Positions 44,421 to 54,382 of a stretch of 64,000 bases of DNA are shown here, one piece after another. The stretch covers positions 1-64,000 of the forward strand of contig CAOJSG010000006.1 of assembly GCA_948442615.1 (NCBI GenBank), read 5' to 3'. The translations under genes and the position numbers were made by a program. Below the pieces are notes generated by a model that saw only the letters and a list, made by a program, of their open reading frames with translations, did no database searches and had not been told where the DNA came from. The stretch is from an uncultured Alistipes sp. (GTDB lineage Bacteria > Bacteroidota > Bacteroidia > Bacteroidales > Rikenellaceae). Position 1 is the stretch's first letter, and every line of letters starts with the position of its first letter.

Positions 44421-45545
44421 CTATGCGTTGATCATCATGGGCATCAGCAGCATGAGCGTGGCGCTGGTCTGCTTGTCGTCGTAGACGGGTTTGAAGACGC
44501 CGGCGCGCGTCGAATCGGCCAGTTCGACCACTACGGTCGGCGTATCCATGTTGGAGAGGATCTCCACCAGGAACGTCGACTTGAACCCGATGGTGATGGG
44601 CTGGCCGTCGTAGCTGCAGGCGATCGTTTCATTGGCCGAAACGGAGAAGTCGATGTCCTGCGCCGTCAGATCGATCTTGTTGTCGGCGATGTCCATGCGG
44701 ATGAGGTTGGTCGTCGGATTCGAACATACGGCCACGCGCTTGATGCCGTTGACCAGCTCCACGCGGTCCACCAGCACCTTGTTGGGGTTGTTGGCCGGGA
44801 TGACGGCGTTGTAGTTCGGGTAGTTGCCCTCGATCAGCCGGCAGACGAGCGTATGGCTCTTGAGCCGGAACACGGCGTTCTTCGAGTCGAAGCTCACGCC
44901 GATAGCGTCCTCCTCCTTCAGGAGCACCGATTTGAGCAGGTTGGCCGGTTTCTTGGGCAGGATGAACGATGCGTTGACTTCGGTCGCGGTCTCCGATTCG
45001 TATTTCACCAGCTTGTGCGCATCGGTTCCGACGAACGTCAGCGCCTCGGGGGCGATATTGATGAAGATGCCGTTCATGACGGGGCGCAGCTCGTCGTCGG
45101 CCGTGGCGAAAATGGTCTTGTTGATGCCGTTGACCAGCAGGTCCACGTCCAGCGTCAGCTCCTTCTTCTCGGCGCTCAGCTGCGGCACGGCGGGATAGCT
45201 CACGGCGCTGGCGCCGGGGATCGACAGCGAGCCGCTCTTCCAGTTGATGCGGATCTCCCAGTTCTTGTCGTTGACGTCGATCGTCAGCGGCAGCTCAGAG
45301 AACTCCTTCAGCGAGTCGAGCATCAGTTTGGCCGGTGCGGCGATCGTACCCTCGCTCTCGACGTTGTCGACCGTAATCTGGCCGATGAGCGTGGTCTCCA
45401 GGTCGGAGGTCGTGACGCGGAGCGTGTTGCCCTCGAGCTCCATGAGGAAGTAGTCGAGGATGGGCAGCGTATTCTTGTTGCTGATGACCTTGCCCGTTGT
45501 CGCCAGAAGCGACAGGAGGGCGGAACTCGATACTGTGAATTTCAT
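44421..45545 (-). CDS. dnaN: DNA polymerase III beta sliding clamp
   Basis: A 374-residue processivity clamp with three clamp domains. It starts MKFTVSSSALLSLLATTGKVISNKNTLPILDYF, with the NTLPIL motif of DnaN. The second domain begins at about 125 (DLLVNGINKTIFATADDELRPVMNGI) and the C-terminus ends in LMLLMPMMI, matching the hydrophobic partner-binding end of family members. It is followed ten bases later by the exonuclease gene. In many bacteria dnaN is next to dnaA; here it is not. Confidence 0.97.
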   Translation of the reverse strand: MKFTVSSSALLSLLATTGKVISNKNTLPILDYFLMELEGNTLRVTTSDLETTLIGQITVDNVESEGTIAAPAKLMLDSLKEFSELPLTIDVNDKNWEIRINWKSGSLSIPGASAVSYPAVPQLSAEKKELTLDVDLLVNGINKTIFATADDELRPVMNGIFINIAPEALTFVGTDAHKLVKYESETATEVNASFILPKKPANLLKSVLLKEEDAIGVSFDSKNAVFRLKSHTLVCRLIEGNYPNYNAVIPANNPNKVLVDRVELVNGIKRVAVCSNPTTNLIRMDIADNKIDLTAQDIDFSVSANETIACSYDGQPITIGFKSTFLVEILSNMDTPTVVVELADSTRAGVFKPVYDDKQTSATLMLLMPMMINA

Positions 45546-45614
45546 CTCTTTACTATTTATATCTGTTATGTTGTATCCGTTGTGTGATTGTCCGTTCTGC
45601 GCCCGTGGGGCCGG

Positions 45615-46490
45615 TCAGAGCGCGGCCAGCTTGTCGAGCGCCGTTTCGATCATTCTGCGCACGAAGGGCTTGTAGTCCGTGCAGGCGTCGAGCGCGATGC
45701 GCTGGGCGATGATCGTGCAGATCGTAGCCGCCCGGTGGCCCATCAGCGCGGCGAGCCCGGCCAGTGCCGAACCCTCCATTTCGAAGTTGGTGATGCGCCG
45801 TCCGCCGAATTCGAACGATTCGATCTTCGCGTTGAGCTGCGGATCGTGCGGCTCCAGCCGCACCCAGCGCCCCTGCGGCGCGTAGAAGCCCGGCGCGGCG
45901 ATGGTCATGCCCTCGCGCGTGACGTCGCGGAAATGCTCGAACAGCGTCCGGTCCGCATCGATGAAATAGGGCCGGGGCATCTTCTCGTACCAGCCCGTAT
46001 GTTTCACGAAAGCCTCCTCCAGCGCCAGGTCGCACACCGTGTCGCGCCCCTTGTAGTAGCTCAGCAGCCCGTCGAATCCGACCGACGTGCGGGCGAAAAC
46101 GAACTCCCCTACCGCGATGTCCGGCTGGATGGCGCCCGACGTGCCCAGGCGCAGCAGCGTGAGCTGCCTGTGCTCGGGTTTCTGCTGCCGCGTCGCGAAG
46201 TCGACATTGGCCAGCGCATCGAGCTCGGTCACCGAAATGTCGATGTTGCCGATGCCGATGCCCGTGGAGAGCACCGAGATGCGCTTTCCCTTGTAGGTGC
46301 CGGTCACCGTGTTGAACTCGCGGTTGGAGACCGAGCATTCCCGCGTGTCGAAATACTCCGCCACCAGGGCCACGCGGCCGGGGTCGCCGACCAGGATCAC
46401 GGTATCGGCCAGCTGCTCGGGGCGCAGGTGCAGATGGAAGACGGAACCGTCGTCGTTGATTATCAACTCTGAAGCGGGAATCGTTCTCAT
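45615..46490 (-). CDS. Nucleoside phosphorylase, uridine phosphorylase-like
   Basis: A 291-residue enzyme of the purine/uridine phosphorylase superfamily, which cleaves nucleosides with phosphate. The segment DTVILVGDPGRVALVAEYFD at the N-terminus, VLSTGIGIGNIDISVTEL, LLRLGTSGAIQPDIAVGEFV and ITNFEMEGSALAGLAALMGH with the ribose-binding Glu are conserved. It is somewhat longer than E. coli Udp. I chose the ATG at 46490 (MRTIPASELIINDDG) because the next in-frame Met upstream adds only a basic ten-residue tail across the likely promoter. Confidence 0.9.
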   Translation of the reverse strand: MRTIPASELIINDDGSVFHLHLRPEQLADTVILVGDPGRVALVAEYFDTRECSVSNREFNTVTGTYKGKRISVLSTGIGIGNIDISVTELDALANVDFATRQQKPEHRQLTLLRLGTSGAIQPDIAVGEFVFARTSVGFDGLLSYYKGRDTVCDLALEEAFVKHTGWYEKMPRPYFIDADRTLFEHFRDVTREGMTIAAPGFYAPQGRWVRLEPHDPQLNAKIESFEFGGRRITNFEMEGSALAGLAALMGHRAATICTIIAQRIALDACTDYKPFVRRMIETALDKLAAL

Positions 46491-46612
46491 ATTTTTCGTT
46501 TTTTTGGAAATAATTGGCATAAAAGTAATATATTTACCTCGAATTACAAAACAATCGAACCGATAATTTCATCGGTCCGATGAATCGATTTTCAATCAAA
46601 ACCATCTCGCAT

Positions 46613-48004
46613 ATGACACTTATCAAATCCATTTCGGGCATTCGCGGGACGATCGGCGGATCGGCCGGAGAGAACCTCACGCCGCTCGACGTCGTGAAAT
46701 TCACTACGGCCTACGTGCGGCTGATCGCCGAACGCAATCCCGGCAAAAAACTTACCATTGTCGTGGGCCGCGACGCCCGTATTTCGGGCGAAATGGTCGC
46801 CGACCTGGTCGAAGGCACCCTGCTGGGCTGCGGCGCCGACGTGATCAACGTGGGGCTCTGCACCACGCCCGGGACGGAGATGGCCGTCATCACCCACCGG
46901 GCCGACGGCGGCATCATCATCACCGCGTCGCACAATCCGCGGCAGTGGAACGCGCTGAAACTGCTCAACGCCGAGGGCGAATTCCTGAACGACGCCGAGG
47001 GCAAGCGGGTCCTGGCGCTGGCCGAATCGTCCGATTTCGACTTCCCCGCGATCGATGCGATCGGCAAGGTGCGTTCGCGCGAGCTGTTCAACGAACGCCA
47101 TATCGAGCAGGTGCTGGCGCTGCCGGAGGTGGATGCCGAAGCCGTGCGCAAACGGGGCTTCAAGGTCGTGGTGGACGCCGTGAACTCCGTGGGCGGCATC
47201 GTTATGCCGGAGCTGCTGCGCCGCCTGGGCTGCGAGGTCGTGGAGCTGAACTGCGCGCCTACGGGCGAATTCGCCCACAATCCCGAACCGCTGCCCGAGA
47301 ACCTGACCGAGATTTCGGAGGTCATCGTCCGCGAGAAGGCCGACCTGGGCATCGTGGTCGATCCCGACGTCGACCGGCTTGCGTTCGTCTCGGAGGACGG
47401 GTCGATGTTCGTCGAGGAGTATACGCTGGTGGCTGTGGCCGACTACATCCTGTCGATGCGTCCGGGCGGCAATACCGTCTCGAACCTCTCGTCGTCGCGC
47501 GCCCTGCGCGATGTGACGGAGCGCCACGGCGGCACGTACGCCGCTTCGGCCGTGGGCGAGGTGAACGTGGTGGCCAAGATGAAGGAGGTCGGGGCCGTGA
47601 TCGGCGGCGAAGGCAACGGCGGCGTGATCTATCCCGAGCTGCACTACGGGCGCGATGCGCTGGTGGGTACGGCGCTCTTCCTGACCTATCTGGCGAAAAA
47701 GGGACTGACGATGACCGCGCTGCGCGCCACCTACCCATCCTATTTCGCCTCGAAGAACAAGATCCAGCTCACGCCCGCGATCGACGTGGATAAAGTGCTG
47801 CGCGAGGTGAAACAGCACTATGCCGGTGAGAAGGTGAACGATATAGACGGTGTGAAGATCGATTTCGCCGAGAGTTGGGTCCATCTCCGCAAGTCGAATA
47901 CGGAGCCGATCATCCGGGTCTATACCGAGGCCAAATCGCCGGCCGAGGCCGATGCGCTCGCGCAGCGGTTCATCGGCGAAATCCGGCAGATCTGCGGTTT
48001 GTAG
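46613..48004 (+). CDS. glmM: Phosphoglucosamine mutase
   Basis: A 463-residue alpha-D-phosphohexomutase, most like GlmM, converting glucosamine 6-phosphate to glucosamine 1-phosphate for cell-wall synthesis. The phosphoserine motif GGIIITASHNP has the active Ser at residue 106. The metal loop is GIVVDPDVDRLAFV, the sugar loop GGEGNGGVIYPE, and the phosphate-binding loop LRKSNTEPIIRVY. The start MTLIKSISGIRGTIGG is conserved, so the ATG at 46580 was not used. It is divergent from the nucleoside phosphorylase and precedes the dipeptidase by 21 bases. Confidence 0.92.
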   Translation: MTLIKSISGIRGTIGGSAGENLTPLDVVKFTTAYVRLIAERNPGKKLTIVVGRDARISGEMVADLVEGTLLGCGADVINVGLCTTPGTEMAVITHRADGGIIITASHNPRQWNALKLLNAEGEFLNDAEGKRVLALAESSDFDFPAIDAIGKVRSRELFNERHIEQVLALPEVDAEAVRKRGFKVVVDAVNSVGGIVMPELLRRLGCEVVELNCAPTGEFAHNPEPLPENLTEISEVIVREKADLGIVVDPDVDRLAFVSEDGSMFVEEYTLVAVADYILSMRPGGNTVSNLSSSRALRDVTERHGGTYAASAVGEVNVVAKMKEVGAVIGGEGNGGVIYPELHYGRDALVGTALFLTYLAKKGLTMTALRATYPSYFASKNKIQLTPAIDVDKVLREVKQHYAGEKVNDIDGVKIDFAESWVHLRKSNTEPIIRVYTEAKSPAEADALAQRFIGEIRQICGL

Positions 48005-48025
48005 AACGCGAAAAATCATCGATCC

Positions 48026-49393
48026 ATGACTGAAGCTAAGAATTACATAGAGGCCAATAAGGAACGATTTGTCAACGAGTTGTTCGATCTGTTGCGCATC
48101 CCTTCCATCAGTGCGCAGTCCGAGCACCGGCCCGACATGCAGCGCTGCGCCGAGTTTCTGGCTGCGGCGCTCGTCGAGGCGGGTGCGGACCGGGCCGAGG
48201 TGATGCCCACGGCCGGCAATCCGGTCGTCTATGCGGAGAAGATCGTCGATCCCTCCGCCCGGACGGTGCTGGTCTACGGCCACTACGACGTGATGCCGGT
48301 CGATCCGCGCGAGGAGTGGCACACCGACCCGTTCGAACCCGTGATCGAGAACGGACGCATTCGGGGGCGCGGAGCCGACGACGACAAGGGGCAGCTGTGG
48401 ATGCACGCCAAGGCGTTCGAGGCGATGTGCGCCACCGGAACGCTGCCCTGCAACGTGAAATTCATGCTCGAGGGCGAGGAGGAGATCGGTTCGGAACATC
48501 TCTACGACTTCTGCCGCGAGCACAGGCAGCTGTTGGCGGCGGACATCATCCTGGTGTCCGACACGTCGATGATTTCGATGGATACACCCTCGATTACGTG
48601 CGGGTTGCGCGGATTGGCTTACATGGAGGTCGAAGTGACGGGACCGGACAAGGATCTCCATTCGGGCCTCTTCGGCGGTGCCGTGGCCAATCCGGCGAAC
48701 GTGCTGGCCCGTCTGGTGGCGGGGCTGATTGACCGCGACGGGCGGGTGACGATCCCGGGCTTCTACGACGACGTGCGCGAACTTACGCCCGCCGAGCGCG
48801 AAGCCTTCAACCGGGCGCCGTTCGATGCGGAGGCCTACAAGCGCTCCCTGTCGATCGGCGACGTGGAGGGCGAAGCGGGCTATACGACCCTCGAACGCAC
48901 GGGCGTGCGGCCGTCGCTCGACGTGAACGGCATCTGGGGCGGATACATCGGCGAGGGGACGAAGACGGTGATCCCGTCGAAGGCCTCGGCCAAGATCTCC
49001 ATGCGGCTGGTTCCCAATCAGGATTACCGCAAGATCAGCGAGCTGTTCGAGAAGCATTTCCGTGCCGTCGCGCCGGCCAGCGTGAAGGTCGAGGTGCGGG
49101 CTCTGCACGGCGGCATGCCCTACGTGGCGCCGACCGACATGCCGGCCTACAAGGCGGCGGAAAAGGCGATCGAGGAGACTTTCGGCAAGAAGCCCCTGCC
49201 CTTCTATTCGGGCGGTTCGATCCCCGTCATCAGCGGGTTTGAGTCGATCCTGGGCATCAAGTCGCTGTTGATGGGCTTCGGCCTCGCAGAGGATGCGATC
49301 CACTCGCCCAACGAGAGCTACGGGCTGGATCAGTTCTACCGGGGCCTCGAGACCATTCCGCTGTTCTACAAGTATTTCGCCGAGGCGGAATAG
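48026..49393 (+). CDS. M20 family dipeptidase
   Basis: A 455-residue zinc dipeptidase of the M20 (PepV/CNDP-like) family. The metal and catalytic motifs are in order: VLVYGHYDVMPVDP, RGRGADDDKGQLWMH with the bridging Asp, MLEGEEEIGSEHL with the general-base Glu, VSDTSM, and IHSPNESYGLDQF near the end. The lid domain is between about 185 and 300. No signal peptide is visible, so the enzyme is cytosolic. It ends at two successive hairpins, the second a strong bidirectional terminator. Confidence 0.93.
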   Translation: MTEAKNYIEANKERFVNELFDLLRIPSISAQSEHRPDMQRCAEFLAAALVEAGADRAEVMPTAGNPVVYAEKIVDPSARTVLVYGHYDVMPVDPREEWHTDPFEPVIENGRIRGRGADDDKGQLWMHAKAFEAMCATGTLPCNVKFMLEGEEEIGSEHLYDFCREHRQLLAADIILVSDTSMISMDTPSITCGLRGLAYMEVEVTGPDKDLHSGLFGGAVANPANVLARLVAGLIDRDGRVTIPGFYDDVRELTPAEREAFNRAPFDAEAYKRSLSIGDVEGEAGYTTLERTGVRPSLDVNGIWGGYIGEGTKTVIPSKASAKISMRLVPNQDYRKISELFEKHFRAVAPASVKVEVRALHGGMPYVAPTDMPAYKAAEKAIEETFGKKPLPFYSGGSIPVISGFESILGIKSLLMGFGLAEDAIHSPNESYGLDQFYRGLETIPLFYKYFAEAE

Positions 49394-49412
49394 GCGGGGA
49401 AATTCATTCGCG

Positions 49413-49446
49413 ACACGCCCGGCCCGCGACAGGACCGGGCGTGTTT
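49413..49446 (+). terminator. Hairpin after the dipeptidase gene
   Basis: A 10-bp stem (ACACGCCCGG with CCGGGCGTGT) and a loop of 12 bases, followed by a short TTT. It is weaker than the next terminator at 49525. Confidence 0.6.
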
Positions 49447-49524
49447 GCATACGGATGGAGCGGAGCCCTTTCGGTATTTCACCCAGGGTTTCCCGGATTC
49501 GGACGGAGATGACCGTGCCGCGCA

Positions 49525-49560
49525 AAAAAAGTGTCCGACTGAAAAGTCGGACACTTTTTT
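49525..49560. terminator. Bidirectional intrinsic terminator
   Basis: AAAAAAGTGTCCGACT, loop GAAA, AGTCGGACACTTTTTT: a perfect stem with A-run and T-run arms. It serves the dipeptidase gene on the plus strand and the GH123-like gene on the minus strand. Confidence 0.95.
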
Positions 49561-49618
49561 ACGGCGGAGCGTAAAGCGCTTTTCCCGGGTTCGGTTCGGC
49601 TCTCGAAACGATGCCGGA

Positions 49619-51391
49619 CTATCGTGAAAGTTCGTTGACGAGCCGTTTGGCGTCGTTCAGATCGCGGCGCCACCCGTCGTAAGGCAGCAGGGTGCCGAAC
49701 CGGGCGACCGCCTCGTCGAGCCGGCGCAAACGTTCCGCATCCTCGCTGCTGCGGGACGACCTCCATTCGCGGCGGAGCAGTTGCACCTTCTCCCAATCCT
49801 GGATGCCCTCGACGAGCCGTTCGAAACGGATCGAGGAGCGGCCCTCGGGATAGACCATGTAGGTGTCTCCTGCCGCCCACGTGCGGAAACGGGTGTCGCG
49901 CACGGGATCGGCCGTCCAGGCGTTGTAGGACCAGCGGAGAAATCCGTCGTAGCCGCGGGCCAGCGCGAACCAGCTGAGGAACACGGCCTCCAGCGGATCG
50001 GAGGTGGTATAGGTGTTGGGGAACCCCGACGAGCAGCAGACGTAGTAGGTCGTGGTTTTGCCTTCGGCGCGCCGAAGGTCGATCTCGCGGAGGTCCATGT
50101 CGGCGAAGATGCTCACGCACATATCCTTGATATGCGGATACTTGCGGAATATGAAGCTGTTGTCGGCCAGTGCGATGCCCAGTTCGGGCGCCGCTTCGCC
50201 GAGCAGCCCCACGGCGGCGGCCATGTCCGCGTCCGAGCGTTCGTCCATCGCGATATTCGTCCGTTCGAGCCACCCCTTCTCGCGCAGGTGCTGCGAGAAG
50301 GCAGTGAGGAACGGCGCCCACATCTCGCGGAACTGCGGGGTCGTGGGGGCCGCGACGACGTCGACCGTCTCGCCCGTGACATCGTCCACGTAGTGCAACT
50401 CGTTGTTCCACGGCAGCAGCGAGTAGCAGTTGATCGCCTTGTCGACGCCCAGCGCCGTCATGTACTCCACCCAGCGGTCGAACACCGTGAAGTCGTACTC
50501 CCAGCTCCCGTCCGCGAGCCGCGTCCAGACGATCATGTCCGCATAGGGGTATTCCGTCTGGCAGTTCCACGGATCCTTGTTCAGCGTGGCTGTGATGACC
50601 TTCTGGCCGGCGGCGGCCAGCATGCGCATGGTGGGTTCCATCGCGCGGAAATGGTCGTCGCTCCACATCTCCAGCCCTTCGATGTCGGCGACGGCCGACG
50701 GATGCTGCCACAGGTCGAGGTGGTAGTCCCACTCCGCGGCGGGCGGCAGCACGCGGTCGATCACCTCCAGATCGAGCTGCAGCCGCTGCTCGAACCCGCC
50801 GTCGGCGCGCAGCGACACCTCGGCCCGGTACGAGCCGGCACGCGCCTCCCGGGGAATGTCGACCGTGATCCACACGGGGCGCAGCGTGCGTGCGGCGACA
50901 TGCGACGTCTCCGCCTCGTCCAGCAGATCGGCCGCGAGCCGCACGGGATTGTCCGCGGGCCGTTCGCCGCAGGGGCGCGACGGATCGAAATCGTCGGCCA
51001 GCACGTAGTTGACGAAGCGTGCGCGGCCGGCCCTTTCGAGCCGCGTACCGTCCGTGGCCACGAAATCGCCCACCGTGCAGCGCAGGTTCTCCGCCCCTTC
51101 CGAGCTCCAAACGACCGCCTGGGCCGAGACGCGTTCGCCGCGCCAGCCGGTGAGCGCCGCATGCCCGACGACCGCGCCTTCGTAGGGCCGCGGGCGGGCG
51201 TAGCGTTCGTCGATCGAGCCGAAAGCGGCCTGCGTCCCGGCGACATCGCGCCAGAGCGAATCGGGTGTCTCCTCGCTGAAGAGGGGTTCGCTCCAGTCGA
51301 GCCGCGACTGGACGGGAGCGGTGCGGTCGGAGCATCCGGCGGCGAGCACGACGCTCAGCGCGACTCCGAGATCGAATAAGGTCTTCTTCAT
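49619..51391 (-). CDS. GH123/DUF4091-type glycoside hydrolase lipoprotein
   Basis: A 590-residue lipoprotein (MKKTLFDLGVALSVVLAAGC, lipobox Cys at 20) with the beta-sandwich plus TIM-barrel layout of glycoside hydrolase family 123/DUF4091 proteins. The N-terminal sandwich ends near residue 210 (LQLDLEVIDRVLPPA); the barrel has WDYHLDLWQHPSAVA, MDERSDADMAAAV with the paired Asp-Glu used in catalysis, and FLRWSYNAWTADPV. GH123 enzymes remove beta-linked N-acetylgalactosamine from host glycolipids. No SusC/SusD pair is beside it, so it is an orphan. It follows DUF2461 at 78 bases. Confidence 0.82.
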   Translation of the reverse strand: MKKTLFDLGVALSVVLAAGCSDRTAPVQSRLDWSEPLFSEETPDSLWRDVAGTQAAFGSIDERYARPRPYEGAVVGHAALTGWRGERVSAQAVVWSSEGAENLRCTVGDFVATDGTRLERAGRARFVNYVLADDFDPSRPCGERPADNPVRLAADLLDEAETSHVAARTLRPVWITVDIPREARAGSYRAEVSLRADGGFEQRLQLDLEVIDRVLPPAAEWDYHLDLWQHPSAVADIEGLEMWSDDHFRAMEPTMRMLAAAGQKVITATLNKDPWNCQTEYPYADMIVWTRLADGSWEYDFTVFDRWVEYMTALGVDKAINCYSLLPWNNELHYVDDVTGETVDVVAAPTTPQFREMWAPFLTAFSQHLREKGWLERTNIAMDERSDADMAAAVGLLGEAAPELGIALADNSFIFRKYPHIKDMCVSIFADMDLREIDLRRAEGKTTTYYVCCSSGFPNTYTTSDPLEAVFLSWFALARGYDGFLRWSYNAWTADPVRDTRFRTWAAGDTYMVYPEGRSSIRFERLVEGIQDWEKVQLLRREWRSSRSSEDAERLRRLDEAVARFGTLLPYDGWRRDLNDAKRLVNELSR

Positions 51392-51469
51392 GGTTTCTTG
51401 GTTTTCAGCCGCGCCCCGCGGTCCGGACGGCGTGTGCGGGCCGCCCGGAAGCCCGCGGGAGGGCGGCCG

Positions 51470-52150
51470 CTACATCATCTCTTCGTAGGCATACTGTACG
51501 GCGCGGTTTAGCAGCTCGATGAACCGGTGCGTACGGCGGAACTCTTCGACGGCGCGCTCCACGAAGTCGTCGGAGAGCAGAAACGCCTCGTCGACCGGCT
51601 TTTCGATGCACCAGTCCTTGTGTTTCAGCAGTTCGGCATAGGGGCTGTCGGCCGGAAAGCCCGCCGGCACGCGCCGGAGCTTGTTGTCCGTATTGAGCCG
51701 GAACCCGTCGGCGGCCCGGATGGCCGCGACCATCTCCGCGCCGTTGTCCAGAATCTCCTCGCGGACCGACCGCAGCAGCGTGCGCTCGGGGCAGTAGATG
51801 CCCGAGATGAGCATGTGTCCGCCCACGAGCGGATCGGGTTCGGGCGCGATGTGGAGATAGTAGCCCGCGTAGCCCGATTTCTTGCCGTGCGGCGCCACGA
51901 AGATGCCGAGCCAGGTCTTGTAGGGGCTTTTGTCCGCCGAGAAGCGCGTGTCGCGGGCGATCCGGTAAGTGCAGTCCTGCACCCGGAGCCCGCGCACCGT
52001 CGGGTCGAACGTCCCCACCCCTTCGATCAGCCGTGCGGCCAGATCCGCCGCCAATCCCCGCACGCGGGTCCATTCGCTGCGGTGCGCATCGAACCATTCG
52101 CGCTCGTTGTTGGCGCTCAGCCGGCGGAAAAAATCGATGATCTCTTCCAT
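51470..52150 (-). CDS. DUF2461 domain protein
   Basis: A 226-residue protein of the DUF2461 family. The family signature is visible in FFRRLSANNEREWFDAHRSEW and in YRIARDTRFSADKSPYKTWLGIFV followed by GYYLHIAPEPDPLVGGHML. These proteins are widespread in Bacteroidota and without an established function. It begins 13 bases after glyA and may be translated from the same transcript. No signal peptide or membrane segment is present. Confidence 0.88.
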   Translation of the reverse strand: MEEIIDFFRRLSANNEREWFDAHRSEWTRVRGLAADLAARLIEGVGTFDPTVRGLRVQDCTYRIARDTRFSADKSPYKTWLGIFVAPHGKKSGYAGYYLHIAPEPDPLVGGHMLISGIYCPERTLLRSVREEILDNGAEMVAAIRAADGFRLNTDNKLRRVPAGFPADSPYAELLKHKDWCIEKPVDEAFLLSDDFVERAVEEFRRTHRFIELLNRAVQYAYEEMM

Positions 52151-52163
52151 ACTCCGCGCGGGA

Positions 52164-53444
52164 TTACCAGGCGAAGAGCGGGTACTCCGCCATCATGGCG
52201 TTCACTTCGGCGCGGACGGCCGCGATGTTCTCTTCGTTCTCCGGATCGCACAGCACGCGGTCGATCAGCGCGACGATGGCGTCCATCTTGTCCTCCTTCA
52301 GGCCGCGCGTGGTGATGGCGGGCGTGCCGAACCGCAGACCCGAGGTCTGGAAGGGCGAACGGCTGTCGAACGGCACCATGTTCTTGTTGGTGGTGATGTC
52401 GGCCGCAACCAGGCATCTCTCGGCCAGCTTGCCCGTCAGCTCGGGGAACTTCGTGCGCAGATCGACCAGCATGAGGTGGTTGTCCGTGCCGTCCGAGACG
52501 ATCTTGTAGCCCCGCTTCACGAAGGCTTCGGCCATCGCCCGGGCGTTCTTCTGCACCTGCATCTGATATTCCCTGTATTCCGGTTCGAGCGCCTCGCCGA
52601 AGGCGACGGCCTTCGCGGCGATCACGTGCTCGAGCGGCCCGCCCTGGATGCCGGGGAAGACGGCCGAGTTGAGAATCTGCGACATCATCTTCACGGCGCC
52701 CTTCGGCGTGGTCTGGCCCCACGGATTCTCGAAATCCTTGCCCATGAGGATGATGCCGCCGCGCGGTCCGCGCAGGGTCTTGTGCGTCGTCGAGGTGACG
52801 ATGTGGGCGTACTTCACGGGGTTGTCCAGCAGCCCGGCGGCGATCAGTCCTGCCGTGTGGGCCATGTCGACCATGAGCAGCGCGCCCACCTTGTCGGCGA
52901 TGCTGCGCATGCGCGCGTAGTCCCACTCGCGCGAATAGGCCGATGCGCCGCCCACGATCAGCTTCGGACGGCATTCGAGCGCGAGGCGCTCCATGGCGTC
53001 GTAGTCGATCGTGCCGGTCGCCTCGTCGAGCCGGTAGCCCACGGCCTTGAAATACTTGCCCGACATGTTGACCGGCGAACCGTGCGAGAGGTGGCCGCCG
53101 TGCGCCAGGTCGAGCCCCATGAACGTGTCGCCGGGCTGCATGCAGGCGAAGAATACGGCCATGTTGGCCTGTGCGCCGGAGTGCGGCTGCACGTTGGCGT
53201 ACTCGGCGCCGTAGAGGCGGCAGATGCGCTCGATGGCCAGCGACTCGACCTTGTCGACCACCTCGCAGCCGCCGTAGTAGCGCGCTGCGGGATAGCCTTC
53301 GGCGTATTTGTTGGTCAGGACCGATCCCATGGCCGCCATGACCTGGTCGCTGACGAAATTTTCCGAAGCGATCAGTTCGATGCCGCGCATCTGGCGTTTG
53401 CGTTCGTCGGAGATCAGATCGAAAATCTGCGTGTCGTTTTTCAT
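52164..53444 (-). CDS. glyA: Serine hydroxymethyltransferase
   Basis: A 426-residue PLP enzyme interconverting serine and glycine with tetrahydrofolate, the main source of one-carbon units. Key segments are [60 protein letters not shown] and the PLP lysine in [14 protein letters not shown]. The C-terminal domain ends [13 protein letters not shown]. The ATG at 53444 ([14 protein letters not shown]) was chosen over an upstream in-frame start that overlaps the promoter. A -7 box TATCTTTA lies at 53478-53485 on the minus strand. Confidence 0.96.
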   Translation of the reverse strand: MKNDTQIFDLISDERKRQMRGIELIASENFVSDQVMAAMGSVLTNKYAEGYPAARYYGGCEVVDKVESLAIERICRLYGAEYANVQPHSGAQANMAVFFACMQPGDTFMGLDLAHGGHLSHGSPVNMSGKYFKAVGYRLDEATGTIDYDAMERLALECRPKLIVGGASAYSREWDYARMRSIADKVGALLMVDMAHTAGLIAAGLLDNPVKYAHIVTSTTHKTLRGPRGGIILMGKDFENPWGQTTPKGAVKMMSQILNSAVFPGIQGGPLEHVIAAKAVAFGEALEPEYREYQMQVQKNARAMAEAFVKRGYKIVSDGTDNHLMLVDLRTKFPELTGKLAERCLVAADITTNKNMVPFDSRSPFQTSGLRFGTPAITTRGLKEDKMDAIVALIDRVLCDPENEENIAAVRAEVNAMMAEYPLFAW

Positions 53445-53537
53445 ATCAGGAATGTTTTGAATTTCGTTTACGGAGCGTAAAGATAGGCAAATTTGTCGAA
53501 ATTCGGGACGCGGACAGATCAATCGAAATATTTTTCC

Positions 53538-53545
53538 TATATTTG
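53538..53545 (+). promoter_or_regulatory. -7 promoter box of fabG
   Basis: TATATTTG, exact -7 match; the ATG is 44 bases downstream. It is divergent from glyA. Confidence 0.65.
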
Positions 53546-53589
53546 TACTGCAAATTCGGAAGTTTTTACCTCAAAATACGATTGAAACC

Positions 53590-54336
53590 ATGAAATTACT
53601 CGAAGGTAAGGTTGCCGTAGTGACGGGCGCGGCCCGCGGTATCGGCAAAGCCATCGCACTCCAGTTCGCCAAAGAGGGCGCCGACGTGGCGTTCACCGAT
53701 CTCGCGATCGACGAGAACGGCAAGGCTACTGAAGCCGAAATCGCCGCATTGGGCGTGAAGGCCAAGGGCTATGCGTCGAATGCCGCCGATTTCGAACAGA
53801 CGCACAAGGTGATCGAGGAGATCGTGAAGGACTTCGGCCGGATCGACATCCTGGTCAACAACGCCGGCATCACCAAGGACGGCCTGATGATGCGCATGTC
53901 CGAAGCGCAGTGGGACGCCGTGCTGACCGTGAACCTCAAGTCGGCCTTCAACTTCATTCACGCCGTCGTGCCCGTCATGGCGCGCCAGAAGGGCGGTTCG
54001 ATCATCAACATGTCGTCGGTGGTGGGCGTGAGCGGCAATGCGGGGCAGTGCAACTACTCGGCTTCGAAGGCCGGCATGATCGGCCTGGCCAAGTCGATCG
54101 CCAAGGAGATGGGTCCGCGCGGCATCCGCGCCAACTGCATCGCTCCGGGCTTCATCATCACCGACATGACCGCGAAACTCTCCGACGAGATCAAGGAGGG
54201 CTGGTACAAGCAGATTCCGCTCCGCCGCGGCGGTACGCCCGAGGACGTGGCCAAGGTGGCGCTGTTCCTCGCATCGGATCTGTCGTCGTATGTCAGCGGA
54301 CAGGTGATCCACTGCTGCGGCGCGATGAACTGCTAA
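53590..54336 (+). CDS. fabG: 3-oxoacyl-[acyl-carrier-protein] reductase
   Basis: A 248-residue short-chain dehydrogenase, most like FabG of fatty acid elongation. The NADPH loop is TGAARGIGKA, NNAGITKDGLMMRMS is characteristic of FabG, and the Ser-Tyr-Lys active site is at residues 143, 156 and 160 (INMSSVVGVSGNAGQCNYSASKAG). The C-terminal SGQVIHCCGAMNC resembles the family end SGQ(T)xHVNGGM with Cys replacing some residues. Other SDR activities cannot be excluded, but the match in this region is close. A terminator follows. Confidence 0.9.
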   Translation: MKLLEGKVAVVTGAARGIGKAIALQFAKEGADVAFTDLAIDENGKATEAEIAALGVKAKGYASNAADFEQTHKVIEEIVKDFGRIDILVNNAGITKDGLMMRMSEAQWDAVLTVNLKSAFNFIHAVVPVMARQKGGSIINMSSVVGVSGNAGQCNYSASKAGMIGLAKSIAKEMGPRGIRANCIAPGFIITDMTAKLSDEIKEGWYKQIPLRRGGTPEDVAKVALFLASDLSSYVSGQVIHCCGAMNC

Positions 54337-54382
54337 GCCGAGCTGCGTCCGCGCATGGCGGACCGCCGCGAGGCACCGACGG

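Noticed and set aside
46592..49525. Minus-strand frame of nearly 1,000 codons opposite glmM and the dipeptidase
   Set aside because: Covers two well-supported genes on the other strand and has no recognisable domain.
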